This document shows positions 23,107-31,641 of a DNA stretch of 64,000 nucleotides, in pieces. A program made the position numbers and the translations under genes. The notes under the pieces were generated by a model, which did not search any database, had not been told where the DNA came from, and was given only the letters and a program-made list of their open reading frames with translations. This stretch comes from an uncultured Prevotella sp. (GTDB taxonomy: Bacteria > Bacteroidota > Bacteroidia > Bacteroidales > Bacteroidaceae): the NCBI GenBank assembly GCA_934202525.1, contig CAKPYB010000014.1:9732-73731 (forward strand). The letters run 5' to 3'. Positions within the stretch are counted from its first letter, which is position 1. The number at the start of each line of letters is the position of its first letter.

Positions 23107-25992
23107 ATGGGAAAAACAGGGAGACTTTATCTGTGTGCATTGGCAACGGTGATTTTTGTGCTTGCATCTTGCAGTAGAAAGCACGAAATCTCGTTCACGG
23201 CTAAAGAGCGACATGAGATAGACAGCATCGTGAAGTCTTTGCACAGTATGGACAGGCTTGACAGTATTCATCAAGCAATGCGCAAGCAACAGAATTTGCT
23301 CGGGCAGATAATCGTACTGCGCGAGTGGGGCAAGCAGTTGCGCAACGAAAGCCGTTTCGACGAGGCTCTGGAGAAACACGGCGAAGGATTGGAGCTTGCC
23401 GAACACGTGGGCGACACGCTTGAATGGGTGCAGGCGCTGAACAACATCGGCACCGACTACCGCCGCATGGGAATTCTCGATGCAGCGCAAAAGTACCACA
23501 AGAACGCACTGATAATGGCAGAAGAATGTTCTGACACATCGTTTACCGCATGCAAGAACCGCGTCATCTCGCTCAATGGACTTGCCAACGTCTATCTCAC
23601 CGTCCAGAACTTTCACCTTGCCGACAGCTGTCTGCGACAAGCCCTTGCCGGCGAAAAATCACTCGGTAGCATCACGGGGCAAGCCATCAACTGCGCTAAC
23701 CTCGGCTCTATATTTGAAACCAAAGGACAGACCGACTCTGCATGGATTTACTACAAAAAGTCAATGGAACTCAACACCCAAGATGGCAATACGCTCGGCA
23801 TAGCTCTCTGCCACACCTATTTCGGCAACCTCTATGAGAAGGCGCATCAACTTGACAAGGCCCTGGCGGAATACAACAAAGCCTACCACTTGATGAAGAG
23901 TTCCAAGGACCAATGGCACACGCTGAACTCGCTTATCGCTATCGCTGGAGTATATATAACCAAGGGAGACTGCAAAAAGGCCGAAAGTTTTCTCACAAAG
24001 GCCAAGGACATCACCACAAGCATACACAGCACTGAGCATTTGGCACAAATATACGACCTTTACTGCAAACTCTGCAAAAAACGTGGCGACTGGCGAAGTG
24101 CGCTGCTTGCCCATGAACGGTCGGCTGCGCTTCAAGACAGTCTCATCGACATGGAGAAGGTGAACCGCATGCAAAGTGTCAGCTTCAATATTGAGCACGA
24201 ACAGTATACACGACATGTCGCTACCGCCAACAACAAGATAACGCAAGAACGGTTGGCTCGCCATACAGGATATGCCATTTTTGCAGTCATCATCTTCTTT
24301 CTTGCCGTCATCATCGGATTGCTCATCTATAACCGCAAGCTCAGCAAACGTGGCTATGAAGCGCTAAAGAAGCTCAACGACATGCGTGAAACATTCTTCC
24401 GCAACGTCACACACGAATTCCGCACACCGCTGACTGTTATCCTCGGACTGAGCCATGACTTGCAGAAGGACAGCATAACAACGGATGAAGCACACGACAT
24501 GGGCATGACCATCGAAAGGCAAGGCAACCGAATACTAAGACTTATCAATCAGTTGCTCGACATTTCAAAGATTCGTTCTGCCATCGGCAAGCCGGAATGG
24601 AGGAACGGCAATATTGTGGCATACATAAGCATGATAGTTGAGATGTTCGAGGATTATAGCCGGAAGCGTGACATTAAACTTCAGTTTATTCCCCATGAGA
24701 ACGAGATATACACTGACTTTGTACCCGAATACATGAACAAGCTCATGAGTAATCTACTGTCGAATGCCATAAAGTTTACGCCTGCTTTGGGAAAGGTAAG
24801 TATCAGCTTGTGGCGCAACGGCAGACGACTGCATATAGTCATAAGCGACACGGGGTGCGGCATATCAAAGGAGAACCTGCCACACATCTTCGAGGAATTC
24901 TATCAGGCTGACAATAACGAAGAAGCGGGAACAGGCATCGGCCTGGCGCTTGTCTATCAGATTGTGAAACAACTTGACGGTACAATTTCCGTAGAGAGCA
25001 CTGAGGGAAAAGGCACCACATTCCATATCGTGCTACAGATCAAAGCTGAAAGCAAAACGTCACACAGCATCCACAAAGAAGAGCCGAAAGCAATTTCTCT
25101 TGGCAATGATACCCAGACTAACCATTTATCCGATTCCCCACATTTCGAGGAGTCAGTAGAGGGCTTGATTGATAGCTCTGTCAAGGTTTCCATCCTCATC
25201 ATTGAGGACAATGCCGATGTGGCAACATACATAGGCAGGCAACTCGGCATAAAGTATAATGTTCTTTATGCCCGAAACGGCGAAGAAGGTTTTGACTTAG
25301 CCTGCAAGCAACTGCCTGATGCTATTGTTACCGACCTTATGATGCCGAAGATGGACGGAATGGAACTGATGCGGAAGATACACAGCGACGAGCTGACAAG
25401 TCACATTCCCATTGTCGTTGTCACGGCAAGAGTCACCGAAGCCGACCGTCTCCGTGGTCTTGAGGCTGGAGCCGATGCTTATCTTACGAAGCCTTTCTGC
25501 AGCGATGAACTTCTCACTCGTATCGACAAATTGCTTGAACAGCGTACACGCCTGCAGAAGAAGTTCTCACAGATGATCCTATCAAATGATGACAAGCCGA
25601 ACACGCAAACACCATCTCCTGCCAGCGAGGTCAGAAGAGAGGAGCCTTTCGTCAACCGTGTCACCGACTGTATCTACGTCATTTTAAATTCAGGCAAGCT
25701 TGCCGATGTCAACACTGTTGCTGAACGACTTAACATGAGCTACAGCCAGTTCTATCGCAAGCTGACAGCAATCACGGGACTCACACCTGTGCAATATATT
25801 CAACGCACAAAGGTGGCGAAGGCAAAGCTTATGCTCACAAAACATCCAGAGATGAGTTTCAACGCTGTTGCCGACCAATGCGGGTTCACCGACTACTCAA
25901 ATTTCGTGCGTGCCTTCCGCAATGTGCTAAATATTACTCCGACACAGTTCGTCAGACAAATAACCAACTCTCCGAAAGACGGACACTGTTAA
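23107..25992 (+). CDS. Hybrid two-component system protein (TPR sensor, kinase, receiver, AraC output)
   Basis: 961 residues. N-terminal lipoprotein-like signal (VIFVLASC, cysteine near 21), TPR repeats about 60-360 (periplasmic sensor), one TM helix about 391-411, HisKA with phospho-acceptor H436 in THEFRTPLT, HATPase_c with NLLSNAIKFTP and GTGIGLALV, a receiver domain from about 696 with D743 in VTDLMMPKMDG, and a C-terminal AraC/XylS HTH (about 855-955, ending FRNVLNITPTQFVRQ). The whole path from sensing to DNA binding is in one chain, the Bacteroidota HTCS layout. TPR sensing in place of the usual propeller points to a protein or peptide rather than a glycan ligand. The neighbour at 26126 is a likely target. 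Confidence 0.92.
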   Translation: MGKTGRLYLCALATVIFVLASCSRKHEISFTAKERHEIDSIVKSLHSMDRLDSIHQAMRKQQNLLGQIIVLREWGKQLRNESRFDEALEKHGEGLELAEHVGDTLEWVQALNNIGTDYRRMGILDAAQKYHKNALIMAEECSDTSFTACKNRVISLNGLANVYLTVQNFHLADSCLRQALAGEKSLGSITGQAINCANLGSIFETKGQTDSAWIYYKKSMELNTQDGNTLGIALCHTYFGNLYEKAHQLDKALAEYNKAYHLMKSSKDQWHTLNSLIAIAGVYITKGDCKKAESFLTKAKDITTSIHSTEHLAQIYDLYCKLCKKRGDWRSALLAHERSAALQDSLIDMEKVNRMQSVSFNIEHEQYTRHVATANNKITQERLARHTGYAIFAVIIFFLAVIIGLLIYNRKLSKRGYEALKKLNDMRETFFRNVTHEFRTPLTVILGLSHDLQKDSITTDEAHDMGMTIERQGNRILRLINQLLDISKIRSAIGKPEWRNGNIVAYISMIVEMFEDYSRKRDIKLQFIPHENEIYTDFVPEYMNKLMSNLLSNAIKFTPALGKVSISLWRNGRRLHIVISDTGCGISKENLPHIFEEFYQADNNEEAGTGIGLALVYQIVKQLDGTISVESTEGKGTTFHIVLQIKAESKTSHSIHKEEPKAISLGNDTQTNHLSDSPHFEESVEGLIDSSVKVSILIIEDNADVATYIGRQLGIKYNVLYARNGEEGFDLACKQLPDAIVTDLMMPKMDGMELMRKIHSDELTSHIPIVVVTARVTEADRLRGLEAGADAYLTKPFCSDELLTRIDKLLEQRTRLQKKFSQMILSNDDKPNTQTPSPASEVRREEPFVNRVTDCIYVILNSGKLADVNTVAERLNMSYSQFYRKLTAITGLTPVQYIQRTKVAKAKLMLTKHPEMSFNAVADQCGFTDYSNFVRAFRNVLNITPTQFVRQITNSPKDGHC

Positions 25993-26033
25993 GCAGAACA
26001 ATTGTTTTGCATAGCCGTCGGTGAAAGTAAAGC

Positions 26034-26085
26034 AAACTCGCAAAGATTGTACCCATGATTCCATGTGCACAGTCTTTGCGAGTTT
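26034..26085. terminator. Bidirectional terminator between the hybrid sensor and the LRR protein
   Basis: AAACTCGCAAAGA (26034-26046) and TCTTTGCGAGTTT (26073-26085) pair perfectly; the two genes converge here. Confidence 0.75.
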
Positions 26086-26125
26086 ATGGAGAGATGTCTA
26101 ACCCCACTGATTTAATGCAAATTGC

Positions 26126-28348
26126 TTATCTTCTAATTATCTTACGTCCATTCTGAATGATGATACCTTTGTAATCACGGCCTACACGTTGTCCGGCTGT
26201 GTTGTACATCGGGGCGTTCTTGCCTACACCATTCACACCTTCAACTGAGTCAATTCCAGTAGGTAACACCTGCTTTACCTTCACAGAGAATATTTTAGCC
26301 CCGTTGGTTGGTGCAGCCATAGCTCTTGTGCCCACTGCAGCCGAGGAATTGTTGGTGGTATAGAGATAAACGTAGGAGTCTTGAGCAACGGTATAGCTGA
26401 CGTTGGTCTCTTCCTGCGAACCAGAAGTGATGGTCTGCGGAGCGTCGGTGCCCACCTGCACGGCAACAGCCGTTGTGCCATAGGTCTGTGTCTCGACGGT
26501 GATGATGCCCTGTCCTTCTGGCACCATAAGAATCAATCCCGTGTAGCCATTGTCTGCGGCAACAGAGATTGGGTTTTCAGACGATGCGATGGTTGCCATG
26601 TCGGTGTTGTTGGTAGTCTGGACAAGCACAAGTGAATTGTCTGTGCTGTCGTAATAGCCTGTTTGCTCAGAACCTGTGGTATTGATGTTGAAGTAAACGT
26701 TGTTGACGACTTGGTTGTTGAGGTCGGTGCTTTCGGTGATGTTGTTGGTGTCAACAACGTCGACAGCATTGTTGCTGTCGGTGACTACAGGCGATATCTC
26801 GGTAGGCTTCGGTGAAGCGATGCCAATGATCGCCGTCAGCGCTGCGGCTCCCGTGGCGTCAACGATGTTTGAAAAACATTCTTTGTGATCCATGAAACTT
26901 ACGAACCGGGCACCCTTTGGAGAGAGGATGGAAACGTTGTCGGAGAGATTGAGATTGAACACGCCATCAATGGCATTCCTTCCGCCAGAAGCATGCAGAG
27001 TTGCATTGTCGATGGTCAGTGTTCCGTCAATCTTTCCTCCTCCAGCCTTAAAGTAGACACCAGTTCCACTCTTTGTTGCGCCATTGGCTATGACCACGCA
27101 GTTTCTGATGGTGAGATTGGAAAGATATGCAAATATTGCCTCACTCTGAAGTCCGTTCACCGTCAACGTGTCGGTGCCATTGTTTTGCCCCTCTATAGTC
27201 AGCGTTGGGCCGTTTGGCGATGCCATACGCCCATCACCATAGTTGAAATCAATGCCGTAATTGCCGCCAGTGATTGTGCTATTGCCGTTGAGCATGATGG
27301 TGAGATTGTCACCATACGCCTTAATACCCTCATTAGCCTTGCCGCCAGGGTTGATGTTGGCATTGGTCAGCACCAATGCACCGCTCTTGGGGTCAATGGC
27401 TACGCTGCCTTTGTCGCACAATATATCATACATGTTGTCCTGTGTCACTTTCTCGCCTTGCACAAAGAGTGAGTTGGTCTGTATGTTGAATTGCGCCGTC
27501 AATGTCTGGCTGCGTGTCGTGCCATCTGTGACATAGGCAACAATGCCCGATGGCTCAGTCAGTTCCACTGGTCCTTCGTATTTCAAGACATCCGACGTGC
27601 GACTAAAGCCGTTCCCGCTGATGATGTAATAATAGATGTCGCCAGCCGTGTTCGGATTGGTAAGAGTAACCCTTACGGCCTGTGTGAACACATTGGCATC
27701 GGGGGTGTAGCTGGTGCTGTCGGCAGACAATACCGGTGCGTTGTAGCCTACGTTCGGTTCGAGTCCCTCTTCAATAGTGGTAAAGAATCTCCATGGAGCA
27801 AAGTTGCTGTAATAGGGCTTGCTTCCAAAGGGCACGTTCAAGACTGCATTGTGATAGATGTAAAGGCTGGAGCGCTCTCGCCACAAGAAGTCACTGTCGC
27901 TATTGAAGAGTGCATACCCTGTACTGACAGGATACGCACGCTTGCTTACGACCTTCTCCAGATTGAAACAATGACAGAAAGACTGCTCCCCGTAGTCGTA
28001 CAGCGTCTCTGGCAAGATGAGCACCTTGAATTTCTTCTTGCCGAAAGAATGGCCATATATGCCACTGGGCACAGAAGTCACCTTATATGTGGTTTCGCCC
28101 ACGTTGACATATCCTGGTATGTCCAGCGTGTCAGTATAGCCATAGGCATTGTCCACGGTCAATGAATCAGAGCCATGAACATAGAAACAAAATGTCACGC
28201 CATTGACTGTAGCATAGACACTGTCACCACTCAATGTTCCCGTTACATTCTCTTGTGCCGAAGCCGGAGACAGGCAGACGGCGAGTAGCAGAGCTAAGAG
28301 GATTCCACGAAGTCTGCCATGATGTTGCTGTTTTAAAGTTGTTGTCAT
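26126..28348 (-). CDS. Secreted BspA-like LRR and chitobiase-C-like surface protein
   Basis: 740 residues. Signal peptide (LLALLLAVCLSPASAQE, cut near 31). Residues about 60-150 contain a BspA/leucine-rich repeat stretch (VLILPETLYDYGEQSFCHCF). Residues about 208-290 resemble the chitobiase/beta-hexosaminidase C-terminal domain (DIYYYIISG, GIVAYVTDGTTRSQTLTA). The middle has repeated strands (LTIEGQNNGTDTLTVNG, LTIDNATLHASGG) like a beta-helix. The end (MYNTAGQRVGRDYKGIIIQN, GRKIIRR) is the C-terminal sorting-type tail common in Prevotella secreted proteins. Probably an exported adhesin or host-interaction protein. No catalytic motif seen. Confidence 0.8.
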   Translation of the reverse strand: MTTTLKQQHHGRLRGILLALLLAVCLSPASAQENVTGTLSGDSVYATVNGVTFCFYVHGSDSLTVDNAYGYTDTLDIPGYVNVGETTYKVTSVPSGIYGHSFGKKKFKVLILPETLYDYGEQSFCHCFNLEKVVSKRAYPVSTGYALFNSDSDFLWRERSSLYIYHNAVLNVPFGSKPYYSNFAPWRFFTTIEEGLEPNVGYNAPVLSADSTSYTPDANVFTQAVRVTLTNPNTAGDIYYYIISGNGFSRTSDVLKYEGPVELTEPSGIVAYVTDGTTRSQTLTAQFNIQTNSLFVQGEKVTQDNMYDILCDKGSVAIDPKSGALVLTNANINPGGKANEGIKAYGDNLTIMLNGNSTITGGNYGIDFNYGDGRMASPNGPTLTIEGQNNGTDTLTVNGLQSEAIFAYLSNLTIRNCVVIANGATKSGTGVYFKAGGGKIDGTLTIDNATLHASGGRNAIDGVFNLNLSDNVSILSPKGARFVSFMDHKECFSNIVDATGAAALTAIIGIASPKPTEISPVVTDSNNAVDVVDTNNITESTDLNNQVVNNVYFNINTTGSEQTGYYDSTDNSLVLVQTTNNTDMATIASSENPISVAADNGYTGLILMVPEGQGIITVETQTYGTTAVAVQVGTDAPQTITSGSQEETNVSYTVAQDSYVYLYTTNNSSAAVGTRAMAAPTNGAKIFSVKVKQVLPTGIDSVEGVNGVGKNAPMYNTAGQRVGRDYKGIIIQNGRKIIRR

Positions 28349-28405
28349 AATACAATATATTTTTATGTGAATAATAGACTAAGTCCATACCATAATAAGA
28401 TGCTG

Positions 28406-28413
28406 CAAAATTA
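28406..28413 (-). promoter_or_regulatory. -7 box of the LRR surface protein gene
   Basis: TAATTTTG on the minus strand, 58 bp upstream of the ATG. Confidence 0.6.
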
Positions 28414-28455
28414 TGAAAAAATGTCGGATACTCTATTACAGAATCTTTCAACTTT

Positions 28456-28509
28456 CTTGCGAAATCTTGCAAAATGCACATGAACCATCTTGCGAAACCT
28501 TGCACATAG
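28456..28509. promoter_or_regulatory. Direct repeats CTTGCGAAA(T/C)CTTGCA upstream of the LRR gene
   Basis: Copies begin at 28456 and 28489, a 33-bp period (about three helical turns), located 43-96 bp upstream of the -7 box at 28406-28413. The arrangement suits an activator such as the AraC output domain of the adjacent hybrid sensor; this link is inferred. Confidence 0.5.
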
Positions 28510-28762
28510 ACTTAGCCAATGCCTATAAACAAAAGGATTTTCTGTGACATATTTACGTTGTTTAACAATCGTCATTATGAAAGTAAAAATAGATATTGAG
28601 AGTCAATTATAGAAACTCTTATCCTGATGTGGATTTTAAGGTAGTGACAAGGGATTATTTTGGAACCTTCTTGCTGTAAGGTAGAATCTTCTTGTTGTAA
28701 ATATAAATAGTTGAAGTCTTAAAGGCAGGTGTTACCACCATTAGTGCCTTTTATATAACAAA
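28510..28762. other. Gene-free AT-rich stretch
   Basis: No ORF is recognised. A direct repeat of about 21 bp (AACCTTCTTGCTGTAAGGTA, then AATCTTCTTGTTGTAAATAT) lies near 28661-28702. Confidence 0.5.
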
Positions 28763-28818
28763 CAATGCACCATGCCAAAATGGTGGAGCTTTGTCCCATT
28801 TTTTTGCATGGTGCATTG
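28763..28818. repeat. Perfect 13-bp inverted repeat, 30-bp spacer
   Basis: CAATGCACCATGC (28763-28775) is inverted as GCATGGTGCATTG (28806-28818). It sits just beyond the DUF6398 stop, so a terminator is possible; there is T-richness in the loop rather than the tail. Confidence 0.65.
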
Positions 28819-28861
28819 CTGTTGGCAAGGAATGCCCGTAATGTAGCCTTGTCTTTTGACT

Positions 28862-29269
28862 TTAGTCGAAGAAGAAAAATCCATTTGACATTCGAAGACG
28901 ATTGAAAGGATTGTTTGTGGCAATCTCTTTCAATGAAAAGTTGGGATCGAATACTTGACTTATCTTCAGCAAGTCTTTTATCGTCCTCGACTTTTGCGCC
29001 GTGGTTGAGTTGCTTGTGCCAAAATATTCACAGATGTCATTCGATGTCAAGCTTAGTCGGGAGTCCTTGCAGAATATGAAGTTGATGCTGCATATTGTGT
29101 AAACAACTGCAGCTGCCCAAATCTCTAATCTTCCAGACTGGAGAGAATTGGTGCGTTTCCTTCCAAGTTTCTGTATCAGCTGGGTGCATAGTGTGGCACA
29201 GTCCTCGTCCAACTTCTCGTTGCAGAAGTTCACAGCAAGTTCTATTACCTTCGCTTCTCTTTCTTTCAA
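28862..29269 (-). CDS. DUF6398-like protein
   Basis: 135 residues. The core RLEIWAAAVVYTICSINFIF and LTSNDICEYFGTSNSTTAQKSRTI looks like the DUF6398 domain as I remember it (a conserved WAAAxVYxI helix, then a DICxYFGxSxST helix-turn-helix-like stretch). It ends with PFNRLRMSNGFFFFD. No partner domain is present, while several family members carry one. It sits next to degenerate remnants at 29291-29830. Function unknown; probably a helical nucleic-acid or protein-binding module. Confidence 0.65.
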   Translation of the reverse strand: MKEREAKVIELAVNFCNEKLDEDCATLCTQLIQKLGRKRTNSLQSGRLEIWAAAVVYTICSINFIFCKDSRLSLTSNDICEYFGTSNSTTAQKSRTIKDLLKISQVFDPNFSLKEIATNNPFNRLRMSNGFFFFD

Positions 29270-29290
29270 TTTTTCTTATGCCTATTAATT

Positions 29291-29404
29291 TTATTCAATA
29301 ATCTTCACCTCGAATGGCTCGTGCGTCAGTGATGAGATGACACGGAGTATCTTGTACTTGTCTTTGACGGTGACAGGCACGATGAGCCATTTGCGTCGCA
29401 AAGC
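29291..29404 (-). pseudogene. C-terminal remnant of an unidentified gene
   Basis: The minus strand reads LRRKWLIVPVTVKDKYKILR, then VISSLTHEPFEVKIIE and a stop at 29291. No start codon or N-terminal part is present; upstream the frame meets a proB remnant. I do not recognise the family. Confidence 0.35.
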
Positions 29405-29430
29405 TCTGTGCTATCTCGTTTGTGATTCTA

Positions 29431-29629
29431 TTATTTTCCCATCGGTCTTGGAGCAAACTCTGTATGTAGGGTCTCCATCGGATGCTCTTTGAGGTCGATG
29501 AGGATATTGGGCACATTGCCATTGGCGATAATCACCTTGATGCCGGCATTCAGCATTCTTGCTATCAAGCCCGATAATTCATCGTTATCGGTAAACATCA
29601 ACTCGGTGAGGCAGACGGTATAATTCTCT
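29431..29629 (-). pseudogene. proB remnant with internal in-frame deletion
   Basis: The minus strand translates to ENYTVCLTELMFTDNDELSG, LIARMLNAGIKVIIANGNVP and NILIDLKEHPMETLHTEF, then a stop. This equals two separated parts of the intact ProB at 39629 (about 80-83% identical DNA by eye), fused by loss of 189 bp (63 codons). Both deletion edges in the intact gene carry the 7-bp word CGGCATT (39742-39748 and 39931-39937), pointing to slippage between short direct repeats. The 5' half of the gene is missing. Confidence 0.8.
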
Positions 29630-29632
29630 TCT

Positions 29633-29830
29633 TCCTAGAGATAGAAGAAGGTATTCTTGAAGAGTCCCGTTTTGCCAATTCTACGAGGAGAGATAAGTGT
29701 TACGTTCCTGCCGTTCTTCAGATGAGATAAAAGGGTAGCAGTCTCTACTTCTCGATCGCAGAAATACTCAGAACTTTCATATCCTTTGGTAAATGAAAAG
29801 ATTTTCTAATTTCTTGTTACTTAGTTTTAT
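29633..29830 (-). pseudogene. 5' remnant of an AAA ATPase gene (copy of 32652-32849)
   Basis: Closely resembles the first 66 codons of the ATPase at 31713-32849, including the P-loop region (LISPRRIGKTGLF when the frame is restored). The ATG has become ATA (29830-29828), an extra base breaks the frame near codon 15, and a TAG follows near 29635. It joins the proB remnant directly. The duplicated block continues upstream through a -7 box (29871-29878) and a terminator (29905-29947). Confidence 0.8.
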
Positions 29831-29870
29831 TCGCCATTACATCTTTTGTGTTACAGCCTTATTGTAAAGG

Positions 29871-29878
29871 CAAAGGTA
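29871..29878 (-). promoter_or_regulatory. -7 box left in front of the ATPase remnant
   Basis: TACCTTTG on the minus strand, identical in sequence and context to the box at 32890-32897 of the intact copy. Confidence 0.5.
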
Positions 29879-29904
29879 CAACTATTTCTTGAATATGCAA
29901 AAGA

Positions 29905-29947
29905 AAATGGCAGAAAGTTGAGGTACATACTCAACTTTCTGCCATTT
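29905..29947. terminator. Terminator after the lipocalin-like gene (copy 1 of a duplicated hairpin)
   Basis: AAATGGCAGAAAGTTGAG (29905-29922) and CTCAACTTTCTGCCATTT (29930-29947) pair perfectly. The equivalent hairpin at 32925-32967 differs by a compensatory base-pair change. Confidence 0.8.
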
Positions 29948-29964
29948 ATGATGCAATCTTTTGA

Positions 29965-30438
29965 TTATTTAATCTTCTTGAATGTGATAGTACTAGGATA
30001 TGAGGCGTTGCCATCCAGATTGTATTTTAAAACCATAGTTGTCGAATTAATACTCTGTATGGTATAAACATCTAAAACGTTGACGCCATCTTCTTCGTAT
30101 GTAGTTAATTTGTTGCCTGAGATTTTATAGCCTTCTCCGGAACACTCTATTTTCCATTTGCTTTCTGTCCAAACATATTCATTAAAGGTGCCACCTTGCT
30201 TGAATTCGAAAGAGATAGCATCGTCAATGTCAATGTCCTTGTCTACTTTGACAGGCTTGTCTTCGTCTTTGTCCCAATCGTAGCCTGAAACATGAGTTGG
30301 TTGCCATATTCCAATAATGCTGGTCTGGATGTCCTCTGCGGAAGGAGTGTCGTCATCATCCGATGAACATGCGGTGAAAGACACCATTGCAAACAAGGCG
30401 AAAAGAATCGCCAAAAGAGAAAAATGTAACTTTTCCAT
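29965..30438 (-). CDS. Lipocalin-like surface lipoprotein
   Basis: 157 residues. Lipoprotein signal with lipobox FTAC (cysteine near 24), then SSDDDDT, an acidic stretch like the Bacteroidota lipoprotein export signal, so the protein is probably exposed on the outer surface. The rest fits a small lipocalin-like beta-barrel: IIGIWQPTHVSGYDW at the start, FEFKQGGTFNEYVW, YKISGNKLTTYEEDG and MVLKYNLDG at the end. No ligand can be assigned. It is preceded by an unusually long structured leader (about 300 nt). Confidence 0.75.
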   Translation of the reverse strand: MEKLHFSLLAILFALFAMVSFTACSSDDDDTPSAEDIQTSIIGIWQPTHVSGYDWDKDEDKPVKVDKDIDIDDAISFEFKQGGTFNEYVWTESKWKIECSGEGYKISGNKLTTYEEDGVNVLDVYTIQSINSTTMVLKYNLDGNASYPSTITFKKIK

Positions 30439-30745
30439 AAAATTTGCCCGTTATGCCGATAGCTAAGCTTTTAATGTTATTAAATTAGTTGACTGGATAG
30501 ATTGCGAAGCCATCGTTCTACATAACCTACGGATACAAACACGTGGACGAAACTTGTCCAAATTGCAGCCGTAGGAAAAGCTGATTAGAACAACAAGTAA
30601 CGCCCACGATATAGCGGACGTTCACTATCTGTCGTTTCTAATGCTCTTTTTGAAATTTCCTACGTTCCAATTTGCATGACCGAATAGCAAACGCTAATTT
30701 AACCATCAAAAATATGGAAGTCCTCACAATAGTGTGATTCGATTC
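30439..30745 (-). other. Long structured 5' leader of the lipocalin-like gene
   Basis: The nearest -7 box is at 30752-30759, giving a leader of about 305 nt. It holds CCTACGG (30528-30534) pairing with CCGTAGG (30568-30574), an inner GGAC/GTCC pair, and other potential stems. No ORF is seen. A cis-regulatory RNA or a separate small RNA is possible. Confidence 0.4.
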
Positions 30746-30751
30746 CAACTG

Positions 30752-30759
30752 CAAAGATA
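30752..30759 (-). promoter_or_regulatory. -7 box upstream of the lipocalin-like gene
   Basis: TATCTTTG on the minus strand. The small palindrome TCACAATAGTGTGA (30724-30737) lies just downstream. Confidence 0.5.
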
Positions 30760-31078
30760 AGGATAATTCTTGAAATAGCAAAATAAAACCCAGAATTTTT
30801 AAAGGAAAAGTTTTCTTTTTGCCTTGCTTCTATTCTTCTTTAGTTTATCTTCACTGCCCATTTGCTTATCTTTTAATGTCAAAGGATAGTTCTATGATGA
30901 ACGTTCTTTGCTCTATCTGATGAGTTATTTGTATATTGTTGATGATGTGATTATGGAATTACAATCAGCTGATGGACCTCACAGAATTTATAAGTAGAAT
31001 TCTTCTAATTTGGAATTCTACGACTATGGCTACTGTATTTGAGGCGTTTGCTGCCATAGTTGTTCTACTAAGATTTTG

Positions 31079-31193
31079 TTGTTGTACAACTACAAGGTGT
31101 AAGGTTGTACGACTATAGGGTGTAAGGTTGTACGACTATAGGGTGTAAAGTTGTACGACTATAAGGTGTGTTGTTGTACAACAATAAGGTGTT
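31079..31193. repeat. Five tandem 23-bp units
   Basis: Units begin at 31079, 31102, 31125, 31148 and 31171. The core is (A/T)GTTGTACGACTATA(A/G)GGTGT; the outer units carry TTGTACAAC and the inner ones TTGTACGAC. They are contiguous, without spacers. Confidence 0.85.
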
Positions 31194-31201
31194 GCCACTA
31201 T

Positions 31202-31269
31202 AGTCAGCAGATGTGCTGACTGCAGTCGGCAGACCTGCTGACTAGGCTCAGCAGAGCTGCTGAGCCTAG
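31202..31269. repeat. Three consecutive CAGCAG-type palindromes
   Basis: First AGTCAGCA/TGCTGACT (31202-31221), second AGTCGGCAG/CTGCTGACT (near 31224-31243, one mismatch), third CTAGGCTCAGCAG/CTGCTGAGCCTAG with a 2-nt centre (31242-31269, perfect 13-bp arms). Confidence 0.8.
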
Positions 31270-31369
31270 TGACAAACTCCGAGAAGCAGTATTCTCTTAC
31301 CCAAGAAGAAGTATCCGCTGCCCCGAGAAACTATCTCCGTTAACCCGAGATGCTATATCAGTAAGTTTA

Positions 31370-31413
31370 TTCAACCATATTCTCTGGCTTAATCAACCAT
31401 ATTCTCTGGCTTG
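31370..31413. repeat. Tandem 22-bp duplication
   Basis: TCAACCATATTCTCTGGCTT occurs twice in direct succession (31370-31391 and 31392-31413). Confidence 0.8.
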
Positions 31414-31431
31414 TTAAAGCAGTTAGGGAAT

Positions 31432-31614
31432 CTACATATCCATAGTGTAGTTGTGGAGATATTCCCAAGCATCGTTCAAATCACGCAAAGGGAGGCGCTC
31501 TTTTACGAGCTTTATCTTTAATGCCTTGCAGAATGCTTTCAGAACAGATTCTGTTGCAAGGTCGGGAACGGAAATCTGCAAAGGACAACGGCATTGCCCC
31601 ATGGTCGTAATCAT
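31432..31614 (-). CDS. Small hypothetical protein, doubtful
   Basis: 60 residues, starting MITTMGQCRCPLQISVPDLA and ending LNDAWEYLHNYTMDM. The middle (VLKAFCKALKIKLVKERLPL) resembles the helical part of short Prevotella antitoxin-like peptides, but this is a weak impression. No promoter is visible, and a strong 27-bp hairpin lies directly upstream, so expression would need read-through. It may be a remnant. Confidence 0.3.
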   Translation of the reverse strand: MITTMGQCRCPLQISVPDLATESVLKAFCKALKIKLVKERLPLRDLNDAWEYLHNYTMDM

Positions 31615-31641
31615 TGTAAGATGTACGGCTTTCTAGGAGAG

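Noticed and set aside
31079..31193. Possible CRISPR array
   Set aside because: The 23-bp units are contiguous with no unique spacers, and no cas gene is near.
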